The translations under genes were made by a program, and so were the position numbers. Below are positions 10,405 to 20,000 of a stretch of 64,000 nt of DNA, piece by piece. The stretch comes from Sulfuriferula nivalis (GTDB taxonomy: Bacteria > Pseudomonadota > Gammaproteobacteria > Burkholderiales > Sulfuriferulaceae). Each line of letters starts with the position of its first letter. Positions within the stretch are counted from its first letter, which is position 1. The notes under the pieces are model-generated. The model worked only from the letters and a program-made list of their open reading frames with translations, searched no databases and was not told the origin of the DNA. Where the stretch lies: positions 3,286,001 through 3,350,000 of the forward strand of contig NZ_AP021881.1 of the NCBI RefSeq assembly GCF_009937995.1. Direction: 5' to 3'.

Positions 10405-12582
10405 ATGGTGTTCAAGCATCACACAGTATGGGCTGCAGTCAGTCTGGCATTTCCCGCGCTGGCTATAGCAGATGATGTTTATCAAATGCCTGAAGTTACG
10501 GTTACGGCACCAAGTGCCAATACTACATTGGCTGCATCTGAATTGAGTATAAATGATCTGGCTGCGTTGAAGCCAAGCACTAGCGATACAGCAAGCCTGT
10601 TGCGGGACATGGCTGGGGTGAGTTTGAATATGGGTGGTGGTGTTTCCAGCTTGCCTGCTATTCATGGCATGGCGGATGACAGGTTACGGGTGCAAGTTGA
10701 TGGTATGGATTTGATCGCGGCTTGCCCGAATCATATGAATTCACCACTTTCTTACATAGACCCAACCAATGTCGGCGCTGTTAAGGTTTATACGGGGGTG
10801 ACGCCAGTCAGCGTGGGTGGTGACAGTATAGGCGGAAGCATACAGGTCGCTTCAATAGATCCGCAATTTGCGACAGGTGCCGATAAACTGGTTACCGGGC
10901 AGGTGGGTACTTACTATCGTAGCAATGGTAATGCGCAGGGGGCTAATCTGTCGGCCACCATGGCAAGTGCTAGCGCAAGCATTGCCTATAATGGTTCAGT
11001 TGCAACATCTGATAACTATACTGCGGGTGGCGATTTTAAGAAGGCTGGACTGGCTGCAACAGGTAAGGAATATCTGGATGGCAGTACAGTTGGCTCTACC
11101 GCCTATAAATCAGAAAACCAGTCATTAAATCTGGCGTTGCGCGGTGAAAATAAGTTACTCGAATTGAAGCTGGGGTTTCAGCATATTCCATATGAAGGAT
11201 ACGCCAATCAGCGTATGGACATGACAGGGAATGACAGCACACAAATCAACTTACATTACAAAGAATTGTACCAATGGGGGGCGCTGGATGCTCGGGTATA
11301 TCACGAGGCAACTCAGCATGAAATGAATTTCGGTGATGATAAACAGTACCAGTATGGCACTGCACCAGGCATGCCGATGAATACCGAGGGTAAGAATACG
11401 GGTGTTGCGATCAAGGCGGATATGGCGCTGACGTCAAAAGATACCCTCAAAATAGGTAGTGAATACCAGCAATACCGACTCAATGACTGGTGGCCGCCAT
11501 CAGGTACGGGGATGATGATGTCACCTAATACCTTTGAAAATATCAATAACGGTCAACGTGATAAATTCAGCCTATTTGGCGAGTGGGAAAAACGCTGGAC
11601 TCCTAAGTGGTTAAGCCAGTTCGGTATTCGTAGTGACAGTGTGTTTATGAATGCAGATGCGGTGCAGGGGTATAGCGCCATGTACGCCACTGATGCAGCT
11701 AATTTCAATGCTAGTGATCGTAGCCATGTAGATCACAATTTTGATTTAACAGCACTAACACGTTACACGCCAGATCAAATGGTGTCGTTTGAATTAGGCT
11801 ATGCACAGAAAACACGTTCACCTAATCTGTATGAACGTTACACGTGGTCTTATAACTCCATGGCCATGATCATGAATAACTTTGCAGGTGACGGCAATGG
11901 TTATGTGGGCAACCCTTATCTTAAGCCCGAAGTTGCGCATACAATCAGCACTACTATGCGTTTGCATGATGCAAACAAGGTGCAATGGGGTCTGCAAATG
12001 ACGCCATACTATACTTATGTGGAAGACTATATCGACGCGCAACGTACCGCCACCAGTTCCACAGCAAATAACGTATTTGTTAACTTGCAATATGTTAACC
12101 AAACTGCGCAGTTATTCGGTATGGACATATCGGGTCATGTCCTGATTGCAAAATCGCATGCGTATGGTGATTTCAACCTGACTGGCTTGTTGAATTACAC
12201 GCGGGGTGAGAATCTGACTACGGGTGATAATTTGTACAACATCATGCCGTTGAATCTGAAACTGGCTTTGACACAAACCATGGGCAAATGGCGTAATACA
12301 ATTGAAACTCAATTCGTAGCTGCAAAAACTGATATTTCTCAGGTTAGAAATGAAGTGAAAACTGGGGGTTATAGCCTGGTTAACTTGCGTAGCAGCTATG
12401 AATGGAAAAAGGTCAGATTGGATGTGGGGATAGACAATCTGTTTGATAAATCTTATGCCTTGCCGACGGGTGGTGCTTATGTTGGTCAAGGCCAGACCAT
12501 GTCTATCAATGGCATACCTTGGGGTATTGCGATGCCTGGGATGGGACGATCGATATATACTGGGTTGAATTTCAAGTTCTGA
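10405..12582 (+). CDS. TonB-dependent outer-membrane receptor, probably for copper
   Basis: A 725-residue TonB-dependent receptor with signal peptide (cleavage near ALA-IADD), a TonB-box-like VTVTAP, a plug domain (about 45-160) and a 22-strand-type barrel ending in NFKF with the C-terminal phenylalanine. The plug contains CPNHM (residues 107-111). The same Cys-x-x-x-Met patch is the copper site known in the OprC/NosA copper receptors. The barrel is rich in methionine (PGMPMN, GTGMMMSP, NSMAMIMNN), which suits Cu(I). AAGGAG lies 5 bases before the ATG at 10405. It stands alone with its own terminator. Substrate is inferred, not shown. Confidence 0.88.
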   Translation: MVFKHHTVWAAVSLAFPALAIADDVYQMPEVTVTAPSANTTLAASELSINDLAALKPSTSDTASLLRDMAGVSLNMGGGVSSLPAIHGMADDRLRVQVDGMDLIAACPNHMNSPLSYIDPTNVGAVKVYTGVTPVSVGGDSIGGSIQVASIDPQFATGADKLVTGQVGTYYRSNGNAQGANLSATMASASASIAYNGSVATSDNYTAGGDFKKAGLAATGKEYLDGSTVGSTAYKSENQSLNLALRGENKLLELKLGFQHIPYEGYANQRMDMTGNDSTQINLHYKELYQWGALDARVYHEATQHEMNFGDDKQYQYGTAPGMPMNTEGKNTGVAIKADMALTSKDTLKIGSEYQQYRLNDWWPPSGTGMMMSPNTFENINNGQRDKFSLFGEWEKRWTPKWLSQFGIRSDSVFMNADAVQGYSAMYATDAANFNASDRSHVDHNFDLTALTRYTPDQMVSFELGYAQKTRSPNLYERYTWSYNSMAMIMNNFAGDGNGYVGNPYLKPEVAHTISTTMRLHDANKVQWGLQMTPYYTYVEDYIDAQRTATSSTANNVFVNLQYVNQTAQLFGMDISGHVLIAKSHAYGDFNLTGLLNYTRGENLTTGDNLYNIMPLNLKLALTQTMGKWRNTIETQFVAAKTDISQVRNEVKTGGYSLVNLRSSYEWKKVRLDVGIDNLFDKSYALPTGGAYVGQGQTMSINGIPWGIAMPGMGRSIYTGLNFKF

Positions 12583-12594
12583 GCTAATAGGACG

Positions 12595-12626
12595 ATAAAA
12601 ACGCTGCGTTATCGCAGCGTTTTTAT
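12595..12626. terminator. Bidirectional terminator between TonB receptor and AI-2E permease genes
   Basis: A perfect inverted repeat with 14-bp arms (12595-12608 and 12613-12626) and a 4-nt loop, with A and T runs on the two flanks. It separates two convergent genes. Confidence 0.9.
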
Positions 12627-13672
12627 TAAGGTACTTTCGTTTCAGCCACCCAAGTCTGCAATAGCGTGTAACTCACAGCCAGTACAGCAGGGCCAACAAA
12701 AATCCCTACCAGACCAAAACTCAGTAACCCGCCAATAACCCCCGCCAATATCAGCAGCATAGGCAAATCAGCTCCTTGTTTGATCAGATAGGGGCGCAGG
12801 AAATTGTCCAGACTGGCGACGATAATCATCCACACCAGTAAGAAAATTGCCCATGATGTATCGCCATGCCAATATAGCCAGATACTGGCGGGCAACAAAA
12901 CTGGGATGACACCAATCTGTGCGATGCATAGCATGAACATCAGTGCAGTGAGGACTGCGGCGAATGGCACGCTGGTAATGGCAAGCCCGATACCACCGAG
13001 CAGCGCCTGCACTATGGCGGTCACGCCTACACCCAAGGCAACAGCGCGTATGGCCTGACTGGCAATATTAATAACCTCGGTGCCGCGATCACCTGCCAAT
13101 TTGCGGGCAAATTGTTTAATACCAGCAGCAGCGGCTTCACCATATGCAAACATGACGGCGGCCAATGCAGTCATCAACAAGAAATGGGTAAATAACAGCC
13201 CCAGACTACCCGCTTCAGTCACCAGCCATTTTGCCACGGCTCCCGCATAAGGCGTTGCTTTGCTGGTAAACTCCTGCGTGCCCGTGGCAGCAATGTCCTG
13301 CCAGGTTTGCGCGGCTTGCGTGCCTATGTACGGGAGTTGTGCCAACCAGTCAGGAGGCGTGGTCGACATGTTGGACAAAGACTTGGCAGCATTGGTAATC
13401 AGGTCAGTATTTTGCATAATAGTCGTAATCGCTAAGATTAGCGGTATGACAAATATCATCACAACCAAACTCGTCATTACCAGCACAGCAAGACCGCGTT
13501 TATTATTCAGACGCGCCTGAACTTTGAGCATGAGTGGCCAGGTAGCAATCACTATCATCGTTGCCCATAAGGTCGCAGGCAGGAATGGGCGTAATATCCA
13601 TAAACTCGCAGCAATGAGGCCGACGATAAACGCGATGGCGAAGATGGAGCGAGTGAGGTCGGAGTTCTGCAT
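12626..13672 (-). CDS. AI-2E family (PerM/YdiK-type) membrane transporter
   Basis: A 348-residue polytopic inner-membrane protein of the AI-2E exporter superfamily. About seven to eight hydrophobic segments are visible, with the first pair at residues 10-55 (FAIAFIVGLIAASLWIL and a second directly after) and the last at 300-335 (GVIGGLLSFGLVGIFVGPAVLAV, the conserved C-terminal block). Members of the family export small molecules or Na+; which one applies here is unknown. It is convergent with the TonB receptor gene and its start is 57 bases from divergent mutY. Confidence 0.88.
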   Translation of the reverse strand: MQNSDLTRSIFAIAFIVGLIAASLWILRPFLPATLWATMIVIATWPLMLKVQARLNNKRGLAVLVMTSLVVMIFVIPLILAITTIMQNTDLITNAAKSLSNMSTTPPDWLAQLPYIGTQAAQTWQDIAATGTQEFTSKATPYAGAVAKWLVTEAGSLGLLFTHFLLMTALAAVMFAYGEAAAAGIKQFARKLAGDRGTEVINIASQAIRAVALGVGVTAIVQALLGGIGLAITSVPFAAVLTALMFMLCIAQIGVIPVLLPASIWLYWHGDTSWAIFLLVWMIIVASLDNFLRPYLIKQGADLPMLLILAGVIGGLLSFGLVGIFVGPAVLAVSYTLLQTWVAETKVP

Positions 13673-13729
13673 TGGAATATCAAATTAGGAAAATGATGCT
13701 TAATGTATATGATTTAAGGTGTTTTGGGT

Positions 13730-14776
13730 ATGTCTGATTTTGCCGGCAAATTAATCGGCTGGCAGCGCCTGCACGGACGGCATGATTTGCCCTGGCAGAG
13801 CAGTCGCGAGCCTTATCGGGTGTGGCTGTCCGAAATCATGTTGCAGCAGACGCAGGTTGCGACGGTCATTCCCTATTACTTACGTTTTGTTGCGCGATTT
13901 CCCGATTTGGCGAGTCTGGCAGCGGCCACGCAGGATGAGGTGTTAGCACACTGGAGCGGTCTGGGCTATTACTCACGTGCTCGCAATTTGCATGCGGCGG
14001 CGCAGAAAGTAGTGGCTGACTTTGGCGGTGAATTTCCAAAAAATATCGATGATATTGTCAGTCTGCCAGGGATAGGTCGTTCAACCGCAGCTGCGATTGC
14101 GGCGTTTTGCTTCGGCGCACGTGCGGCGATACTCGATGGTAACGTCAAACGTGTGCTGACACGGCAATTTGGTATCGTCGGTTATCCGGGCGAAAAAGCG
14201 GTAGAGATGCGTTTATGGACGTTAGCCGAGTCATTATTGCCGAGTGGCAACGTTGATCATTACACTCAGTCTCTCATGGATATGGGCGCGACGCTCTGTA
14301 CGCGTGGCCGCCCCCGTTGCGAGGCGTGCCCTGTGGCGAACAGTTGTGTTGCGCTGGCTACGCAACAAGTTGCGACATTACCTACGCCGAAACCGAAAAA
14401 GGCCATCCCCCACAAAACTACGCGCTTCATTATTCTGCATCATGCCGGGCGAATATGGCTACAGCAACGCCCGCCGACGGGTATCTGGGGTGGGCTGTGG
14501 AGCTTCCCGGAACTGGATATGGCGGCTGACGTGCTGACTACATGCCGCGATGAATGGCAATTGCAAACCACAGCAGTGCATGAGTTGCCTGCTTTTAAGC
14601 ATGTATTCACCCATTTTAGTCTTATGATCACGCCGCACTGGGTCGATGTGGTAAGTCTGCCGCTGACAATACAGGAAAATACCGGGCGCTGGTTGAGTGT
14701 TGCAGATGCAATGCGGGCAGCAATTCCTGCGCCTGTACGTAGTGTATTAACGCAAATTGATCAGTTAAACGCGTAA
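13730..14776 (+). CDS. mutY: A/G-specific adenine DNA glycosylase MutY
   Basis: MutY removes adenine mispaired with 8-oxoguanine. I use the ATG at 13730 (MSDFAGKLIGWQRLHGR, 348 residues) rather than the TTG two codons upstream. Features in order: LPWQSSREPYRVWLSEIMLQQTQV with the catalytic glutamate; the helix-hairpin-helix LPGIGRSTAAAI; the catalytic aspartate in AILDGNVKRV; the [4Fe-4S] cysteines in the pattern C-x6-C-x2-C-x5-C (CTRGRPRCEACPVANSC); and a C-terminal NUDIX-like 8-oxoG recognition domain from about residue 225. tatD follows 27 bases downstream on the same strand. Confidence 0.97.
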   Translation: MSDFAGKLIGWQRLHGRHDLPWQSSREPYRVWLSEIMLQQTQVATVIPYYLRFVARFPDLASLAAATQDEVLAHWSGLGYYSRARNLHAAAQKVVADFGGEFPKNIDDIVSLPGIGRSTAAAIAAFCFGARAAILDGNVKRVLTRQFGIVGYPGEKAVEMRLWTLAESLLPSGNVDHYTQSLMDMGATLCTRGRPRCEACPVANSCVALATQQVATLPTPKPKKAIPHKTTRFIILHHAGRIWLQQRPPTGIWGGLWSFPELDMAADVLTTCRDEWQLQTTAVHELPAFKHVFTHFSLMITPHWVDVVSLPLTIQENTGRWLSVADAMRAAIPAPVRSVLTQIDQLNA

Positions 14777-14803
14777 ACTATAACCATTCCATCCCGTGTG
14801 AAA

Positions 14804-15571
14804 ATGATGATAGATACGCACTGCCATCTTGATGCGACTGAGTTCGATGCCGACCGTGCAGAGGTTGTGGCGCGGGCGTTGGCATTGGGAGTGGAGCAGA
14901 TTATTGTGCCGGCGGTGAGTGCGCGTAATTTCGCTCTAGTGCAGGCAACCTGTGTCACCTATCCGCAATGTCAGCCTGCGCTGGGTCTGCATCCGATTTT
15001 CGCCATGCAGCATCAGCCCGAAGAATTGAACGTTTTGCGCTTGGCCGTAGCAGCAGAACGTCCAGTGGCGATAGGTGAGATCGGGCTGGATTTGTTTGTG
15101 CATGACGTCGACATGACGCAGCAGATTTATTATTTTACTGAACAGTTAAAAATTGCCAGTGAGTTTGACTTGCCCGTGTTGCTGCATACTCGCCATGCCA
15201 ATGATGAAATCATGAAACAGTTACGCCGATTTAATATTCGTCGCGGTATCGCTCATGCGTTTAATGGCAGTGTGCAACAAGCCGAGGTATTTATTAAACA
15301 GGGTTTCAAACTCGGATTTGGCGGCGCGATGACTTATACTCGAGCGACTAATCTGCGCAAATTGGCAGCGGAATTGCCATTGGAAAGTATCGTGCTGGAG
15401 ACCGATGCACCTGATATGTCGCCAGCCTGGGCGCATGGGCAGCGCAATAGCCCTGAATATCTTCCGCAAATTGCACAAGTGCTGGCGGATTTGCGGGGTG
15501 TTTCATTGGCGACGATATTAACGACAACCACGAACAATGCACATGCTGTTTTAAAAGAGGAAAATGTATGA
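14804..15571 (+). CDS. TatD-family metal-dependent hydrolase
   Basis: A TIM-barrel metallohydrolase of the TatD DNase family, about 255 residues. MIDTHCHLD at the N-terminus gives the HxH metal ligands, with GEIGLD, LHTRHAND and ETDAPDMSP further on. The third and fourth blocks match the family well. The start is one of two adjacent ATGs at 14804 and 14807; no clear ribosome binding site is seen, so translation may be coupled to mutY. Its stop overlaps the ATG of the next gene (ATGA), so the two are translationally linked. Some homologues are DNases with a role in DNA repair or quality control, which would suit the neighbour mutY. Confidence 0.92.
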   Translation: MMIDTHCHLDATEFDADRAEVVARALALGVEQIIVPAVSARNFALVQATCVTYPQCQPALGLHPIFAMQHQPEELNVLRLAVAAERPVAIGEIGLDLFVHDVDMTQQIYYFTEQLKIASEFDLPVLLHTRHANDEIMKQLRRFNIRRGIAHAFNGSVQQAEVFIKQGFKLGFGGAMTYTRATNLRKLAAELPLESIVLETDAPDMSPAWAHGQRNSPEYLPQIAQVLADLRGVSLATILTTTTNNAHAVLKEENV

Positions 15572-16035
15572 CAGATTTAGCCGAACGCCCACGTACGCTG
15601 GCGCCGCCGCCACTGGTTTATGCTGCCGGATTAGGTATGAGTTGGTGGCTGGAGCGTGTAGTGCCGTTGGGATTTACACCAAGTGGATTGCTGTTGCAAG
15701 GCGGCTGGGTAGCGCTGGCGATTAGTTTTGCGCTGATGTTGTGGGCGGCATTGACCATCTGGCGGCATCACACCACGGTGAATCCATATAAGGGCGTGTC
15801 GAGTTTAGTGACTAGTGGACCTTTTTCGTTTTCCCGTAACCCGATTTATCTGGCGGATGTGATTGCGTATCTTGCGGTGATGGTACTGATGGGAACGATA
15901 TGGCCGTTGTTTTTTGCACCACTGGTGTGGGTAGTGATGCGTTATGCGGTGATTGCGCATGAAGAGGCGCATTTGACAGCTAAGTTTGGTGATGTTTATA
16001 CGGAATATTGTCAGCGCGTACGGCGCTGGATATAG
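15568..16035 (+). CDS. Isoprenylcysteine carboxyl methyltransferase-like membrane protein
   Basis: A 155-residue integral membrane protein with about four hydrophobic segments and the signature of the ICMT/PEMT-like phospholipid or isoprenyl methyltransferase family: RHHTTVNPYKGVSSLVTSGPFSFSRNPIYLADV followed near the C-terminus by EEAHLTAKFGDVYTEYCQRVRRWI, where RNP and the E-x-x-L-x-x-x-F/Y-G-x-x-Y block bind S-adenosylmethionine in the family. The substrate is unknown; bacterial members rarely have assigned functions. It overlaps tatD by 4 bases and precedes a hairpin. Confidence 0.85.
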   Translation: MTDLAERPRTLAPPPLVYAAGLGMSWWLERVVPLGFTPSGLLLQGGWVALAISFALMLWAALTIWRHHTTVNPYKGVSSLVTSGPFSFSRNPIYLADVIAYLAVMVLMGTIWPLFFAPLVWVVMRYAVIAHEEAHLTAKFGDVYTEYCQRVRRWI

Positions 16036-16039
16036 AAAT

Positions 16040-16062
16040 CAGGGTGGCGCGATGCCACCCTG
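16040..16062. terminator. Hairpin between convergent methyltransferase-like and PsiF genes
   Basis: A perfect 9-bp GC-rich stem (16040-16048 with 16054-16062) with a 5-nt loop, lying between two convergent stops. There is no clean T run, so it may be only a weak terminator. Confidence 0.5.
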
Positions 16063-16070
16063 GTGTTACA

Positions 16071-16412
16071 TTACTTCATGTTTTCAGGGCCTTTGGCTTT
16101 CAGGCATGCACTCATGAATTTTTTACGTTCGTCGCCTTTTTTCCCAGTTGCTGCTTTGTTGCAGGTGGTCATGGCGTTTTGGGGTGTGCCAGCCGCTGCA
16201 GCTTCAGGTGCTGCGGCAGGTGCAGCTGCTTCAGGTTTGTTAGACAGGCATGATTTCATAAAGGCTTTGCGCTCATCGCCCTTCAGGCTTTTGGCAGCAG
16301 CATCTTTATTGCAAGTACCCATTTTTTCTTGTTGTGCAGTTTTAGCCATCGCACCGAAAGAAGTGGCGGATAATACAGCGGACATGATTAATGCAGCGAG
16401 AACTTTATTCAT
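16071..16412 (-). CDS. PsiF-repeat secreted protein
   Basis: A 113-residue exported protein: signal peptide MNKVLAALIMSAVLSATSFGAMA, then two copies of the PsiF repeat (CNKDAAAKSLKGDERKAFMKSCLS and CNKAATGKKGDERKKFMSACLK), each with two cysteines, joined by an Ala/Pro-rich linker (PEAAAPAAAPEAAAAG). PsiF is named for a phosphate-starvation-inducible E. coli protein, but its role is unknown. GGAGG lies 6 bases before the ATG. An 8-bp hairpin (16436-16456) is present in the upstream region. Confidence 0.88.
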   Translation of the reverse strand: MNKVLAALIMSAVLSATSFGAMAKTAQQEKMGTCNKDAAAKSLKGDERKAFMKSCLSNKPEAAAPAAAPEAAAAGTPQNAMTTCNKAATGKKGDERKKFMSACLKAKGPENMK

Positions 16413-16521
16413 AAAACCTCCAGTGGATTAATTAACATGCTGAGCTTGTCAGCATGGTCAGTATAACGGATAGAAATCGGGTTTTGTTGACCAGGTTTAG
16501 CCGCTACAGAAAGGAACGAGT

Positions 16522-17067
16522 ATGGAATTGGAAAATACACAAATCATTAAAGATACACAAGACTGGCTGGAAAAAGCAGTCATCGGTTTAAATCTCTGCC
16601 CGTTTGCCAAGGCAGTACATGTTAAACAGCAGATTCGCTATGTGGTCAGTACGGCGAAAACTGAAGCGGCATTGCTGGATGATTTGCTGCAAGAGCTGGA
16701 TTTTCTGATGGCGGCGGATCCTGAGGTGGTGGATACCACCCTGCTTATTCATCCGTGGGTGCTCACAGATTTTCTGGATTACAATGATTTTCTCGATGTG
16801 GCTGATGGGGCGGCGGCAGAGCCTGAATTTAACGATGCCCTGCAAATCGCAAGCTTTCATCCGCAATATCAATTTGCCGATACAGAGCTTGATGACATTG
16901 CCAATTTTACCAACCGTTCGCCTTATCCCATGCTGCATCTGTTACGCGAAGACAGTATAGATCGTGCAGTCGCGGCATTCCCTGAGGCTGATGCTATCTA
17001 TGAGAAAAATATGCAAACCCTGCGTGAATTAGGGCTTGCCGGATGGAAAAAGTTAATGGCTACCTAA
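16522..17067 (+). CDS. DUF1415 domain-containing protein
   Basis: A 181-residue soluble protein of the DUF1415 family: WLEKAVIGLNLCPFAKAVH at residues 15-33, then PWVLTDFLDYNDFLD, and FHPQYQFADTELDDIANFTNRSPYPMLHLLRE. The cysteine in NLCPFA and the histidine in FHPQY are conserved in the family and hint at metal or redox chemistry (inference only). Function unknown. Its last 15 bases overlap, tail to tail, the 3' end of the DUF748 gene. Confidence 0.88.
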   Translation: MELENTQIIKDTQDWLEKAVIGLNLCPFAKAVHVKQQIRYVVSTAKTEAALLDDLLQELDFLMAADPEVVDTTLLIHPWVLTDFLDYNDFLDVADGAAAEPEFNDALQIASFHPQYQFADTELDDIANFTNRSPYPMLHLLREDSIDRAVAAFPEADAIYEKNMQTLRELGLAGWKKLMAT

Positions 17068-20000
17068 GATAAAATCCACTCGATTATCAGGCAGTTTCTT
17101 TTGTTCTTCAGATTCTGTTTTGGCTGTGGTAATGAAAATACGGGTGGCATCGATGGCGCCTGATTTCAGCAGATATTCTTTTGCCGCTTGCGCACGTTTG
17201 ATGGTGAGGTCACGTAAATCATCTGCGCTGATTTTAATGTTGGCGAGCATCAGTTTTTCCATTTGTGCAGGTGGAATATCCTTGTCTATCAGACCCATGA
17301 TTTTGGGTTTGTCAGGTATCTTGTCGGCTTTGTAGGCGGCTTTCAGATAAGTTGTATACTCATTGCTGGCTATCTTGATATCGTCTGCTGAGGTGATGGA
17401 TACGCCATCTTTGACCAGTTGTTTGAGTTTTTGTACTTTCAGTAAGCGTTCAAATGCCAGTTGGCGCAGCCCATTGCTATCTGTTTCAGTATCCACTCTG
17501 CCCGCGATATCGAGTTTCAGGCTAGGACGATCCGCTAGTGCTTTACTGAGGTGGTCGAGCTTGGTTATGCCCGCTTCATTGATAATTGCACTGCCAGCAG
17601 GGAAGTCCAGAAAACTGAGTTGCGCACTATCGCCACCTAACAAGCCACCAATTAATGCAAAAGGTGAGGTGACCGCTTTGACCAGCAGATTAACGATGAC
17701 TTTAATGATGAGGCCGCCTATGCTGAACTGCGGGTCATCTAGCGAGCCAGAGATAGGCAGGTTAATGTCGATGTTGCCATTTCTGTCCTTGAGTAGCGCT
17801 AAAGCGAGGGTGACAGGTAGCTTGGTCGCAGTGGGGCTGTCTATCTTGTCGCCCAGTGTCAGTTGATTGAGATAGAGGTGATTCTCTGCAGACAGTTTTC
17901 TATCATTAATCTGGTATTTGACTTCAAACCCCAGCTTGCCTTTTTGTATACCATAACCTGCATATTTCGCTGAGTAAGGCGTGAGTGGCGACAACTCAAA
18001 ATCGCTGAGTTTGGCGAGCAAGTTCAGATATAAGTTACCTGACAGCGGATTCACCTGACCGCTGATGTCCAATTGCCCTTGATTATCCACTTTGCCGTTA
18101 ATGAGTATGTCGGCCTTGCTGCTGGCTAGCGATGAAAGTCCAGTTACGCCACCATTCAGATCGGTGAGGTTGGCGGAGTAATTAGGTTTGATATAGTGAT
18201 CGGTAAAGTTGACATGCCCTTTGTTTAACGCGATTTTGTTAATGCTGACCACAGCTGGCTGCTTTGCAGGTTGTGGCGCTGGCACGGCTGCTGCCGGTGC
18301 AACCGAAGTTGTTGTCGGTGTGGCGCTGGTTTTGACGATATTCTGTACGTTTAACTTACCATCTGGATTGATAATAAGACGAGAATACAAGCCTGCCAGG
18401 CTAATGGTATTAATGCTTAAGCGCTGGGGCTGACTGGCGAAATTGATATGTTGCAATGCCAGGTTATCCCATTTGAGAAAATCGGCAGAATCCTGATTAT
18501 CAACGCTGGCAAAGCTGGTGATGTTGGCATTGCCTGTGTAATTGATGGTGGTGGGTTGTTTGTCATGGGTGGCAAGTTGCAATTTGCCTTTTGCAGATAC
18601 ATCGCCATCGGTGACGGTAACGTTGAGCTGATCGGCAAAGTAGGGCTGTATCGGTACGATGTCAATGCCGCGAGCGGTGAGGTTGAGCGTGCCGCTGAAT
18701 GGCGTCGGGGTGATTAAGCCGTTGACTACCAGCTTACCCGTACGATTAATATTGAGTTGTAAATCAAGTTTGGTTTTGTTGTTCGCCACCGTGCTGAAGT
18801 CACTGGCACTCAGTTTGATGTTGCTGGTTTTAACGGTAACGGGGCTGGCAGCGCTTGCATCGGTAAAATTAACTGCATAATTACTCAGGGCGAATTGACT
18901 AACTGCAACAGTCCAGTCGGGTGACGTTGTTGATGCGTGGGCATGAGTTGGATGGTCAGGCGTGAGCTGGGTAAAATTGATGACGCCGCCGCGGTTGCGT
19001 TTGACCTCAATCAAGCCATCTTCGGTGCTGATTTCGCCCAAGGTGACACTGTGCTTTGCCAGATCCAGCTCGCCTTGCTTAACAGCTAAATGTGCGATTT
19101 TGAGCAGGTTGTTGCTGTGTTGCTGAAATTGCAGTTGGCTAATATCACCATTGAGCTGACTCAGACGCAATTGTGGCGTGTTGTCGGTCAGGCTGAACTG
19201 ATAGTGGCTGGCGAGATTTGCCGTGCCGGCTGGGTTAAACAAAATCAGTTTGTTGTAGTACGGCGCGTAGTGTTCCAGCGCTATGTCGGTGAGCTGTAAA
19301 TCACCTTCAGCTGCCAGTGGATTGAGTGTGAGCTTGGTGGTGTTGCTAAGGGTCGCATGATAGTCAGTGGTCAGGCTGGCAAGGATGTTCATCGGGTGAT
19401 TCGCTGCAGTCGAAAACTGCTTCAGGTGGATGTCGATGTCATTCAGGCGGGTGTGAAATACGGGGCTGGGAACTTCGTCATTGAAATTGACGCTGCCATG
19501 GGTCAAGTTAACATCAGCTATTTCCAATAGTACTGGATTTGATTTGGCAGCTGGCGCAGATTTTTCAGCGGGGCTGGATGGCAGCAGTTGGCTGAAATTG
19601 AGTTGCCCATGTGTGTTGCGAGTGAGATTGATGTCGGGTGAGTCGATGTTGAGTTGGCTGAGTTTAAAGTGCATGCCAAACAGATCGGCATTATCCAGCT
19701 TTACACTGAGTTGCTTGATTGCCAGCAGACTGTTGTTTGCCTGCGCCATCTGTATTTGGCTCAGGCTGGCCGTGCCACTTAAATTCAGGGTGGGCTGATG
19801 CTGGGTATTTTCAGCAAAATTAATGACGAGGTTGGTGTCCAGGTGTGCGCTGGATACGCTGAAATTAAGTTTTGCTGGTACGTATCCCATGTATTTGGCA
19901 ATGTCTACATCAGTTAGCTTGAGGTCAATCATGCTTTGATGTGATGTTGCAAATGGCTGGCTGCGTCCGGTGAGCTTAATCGCGGCGCCATTAATTTTGG

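Noticed and set aside
10264..10665. N-terminal extension of the rhodanese gene
   Set aside because: It overlaps the divergent TonB receptor start and shows no rhodanese likeness.
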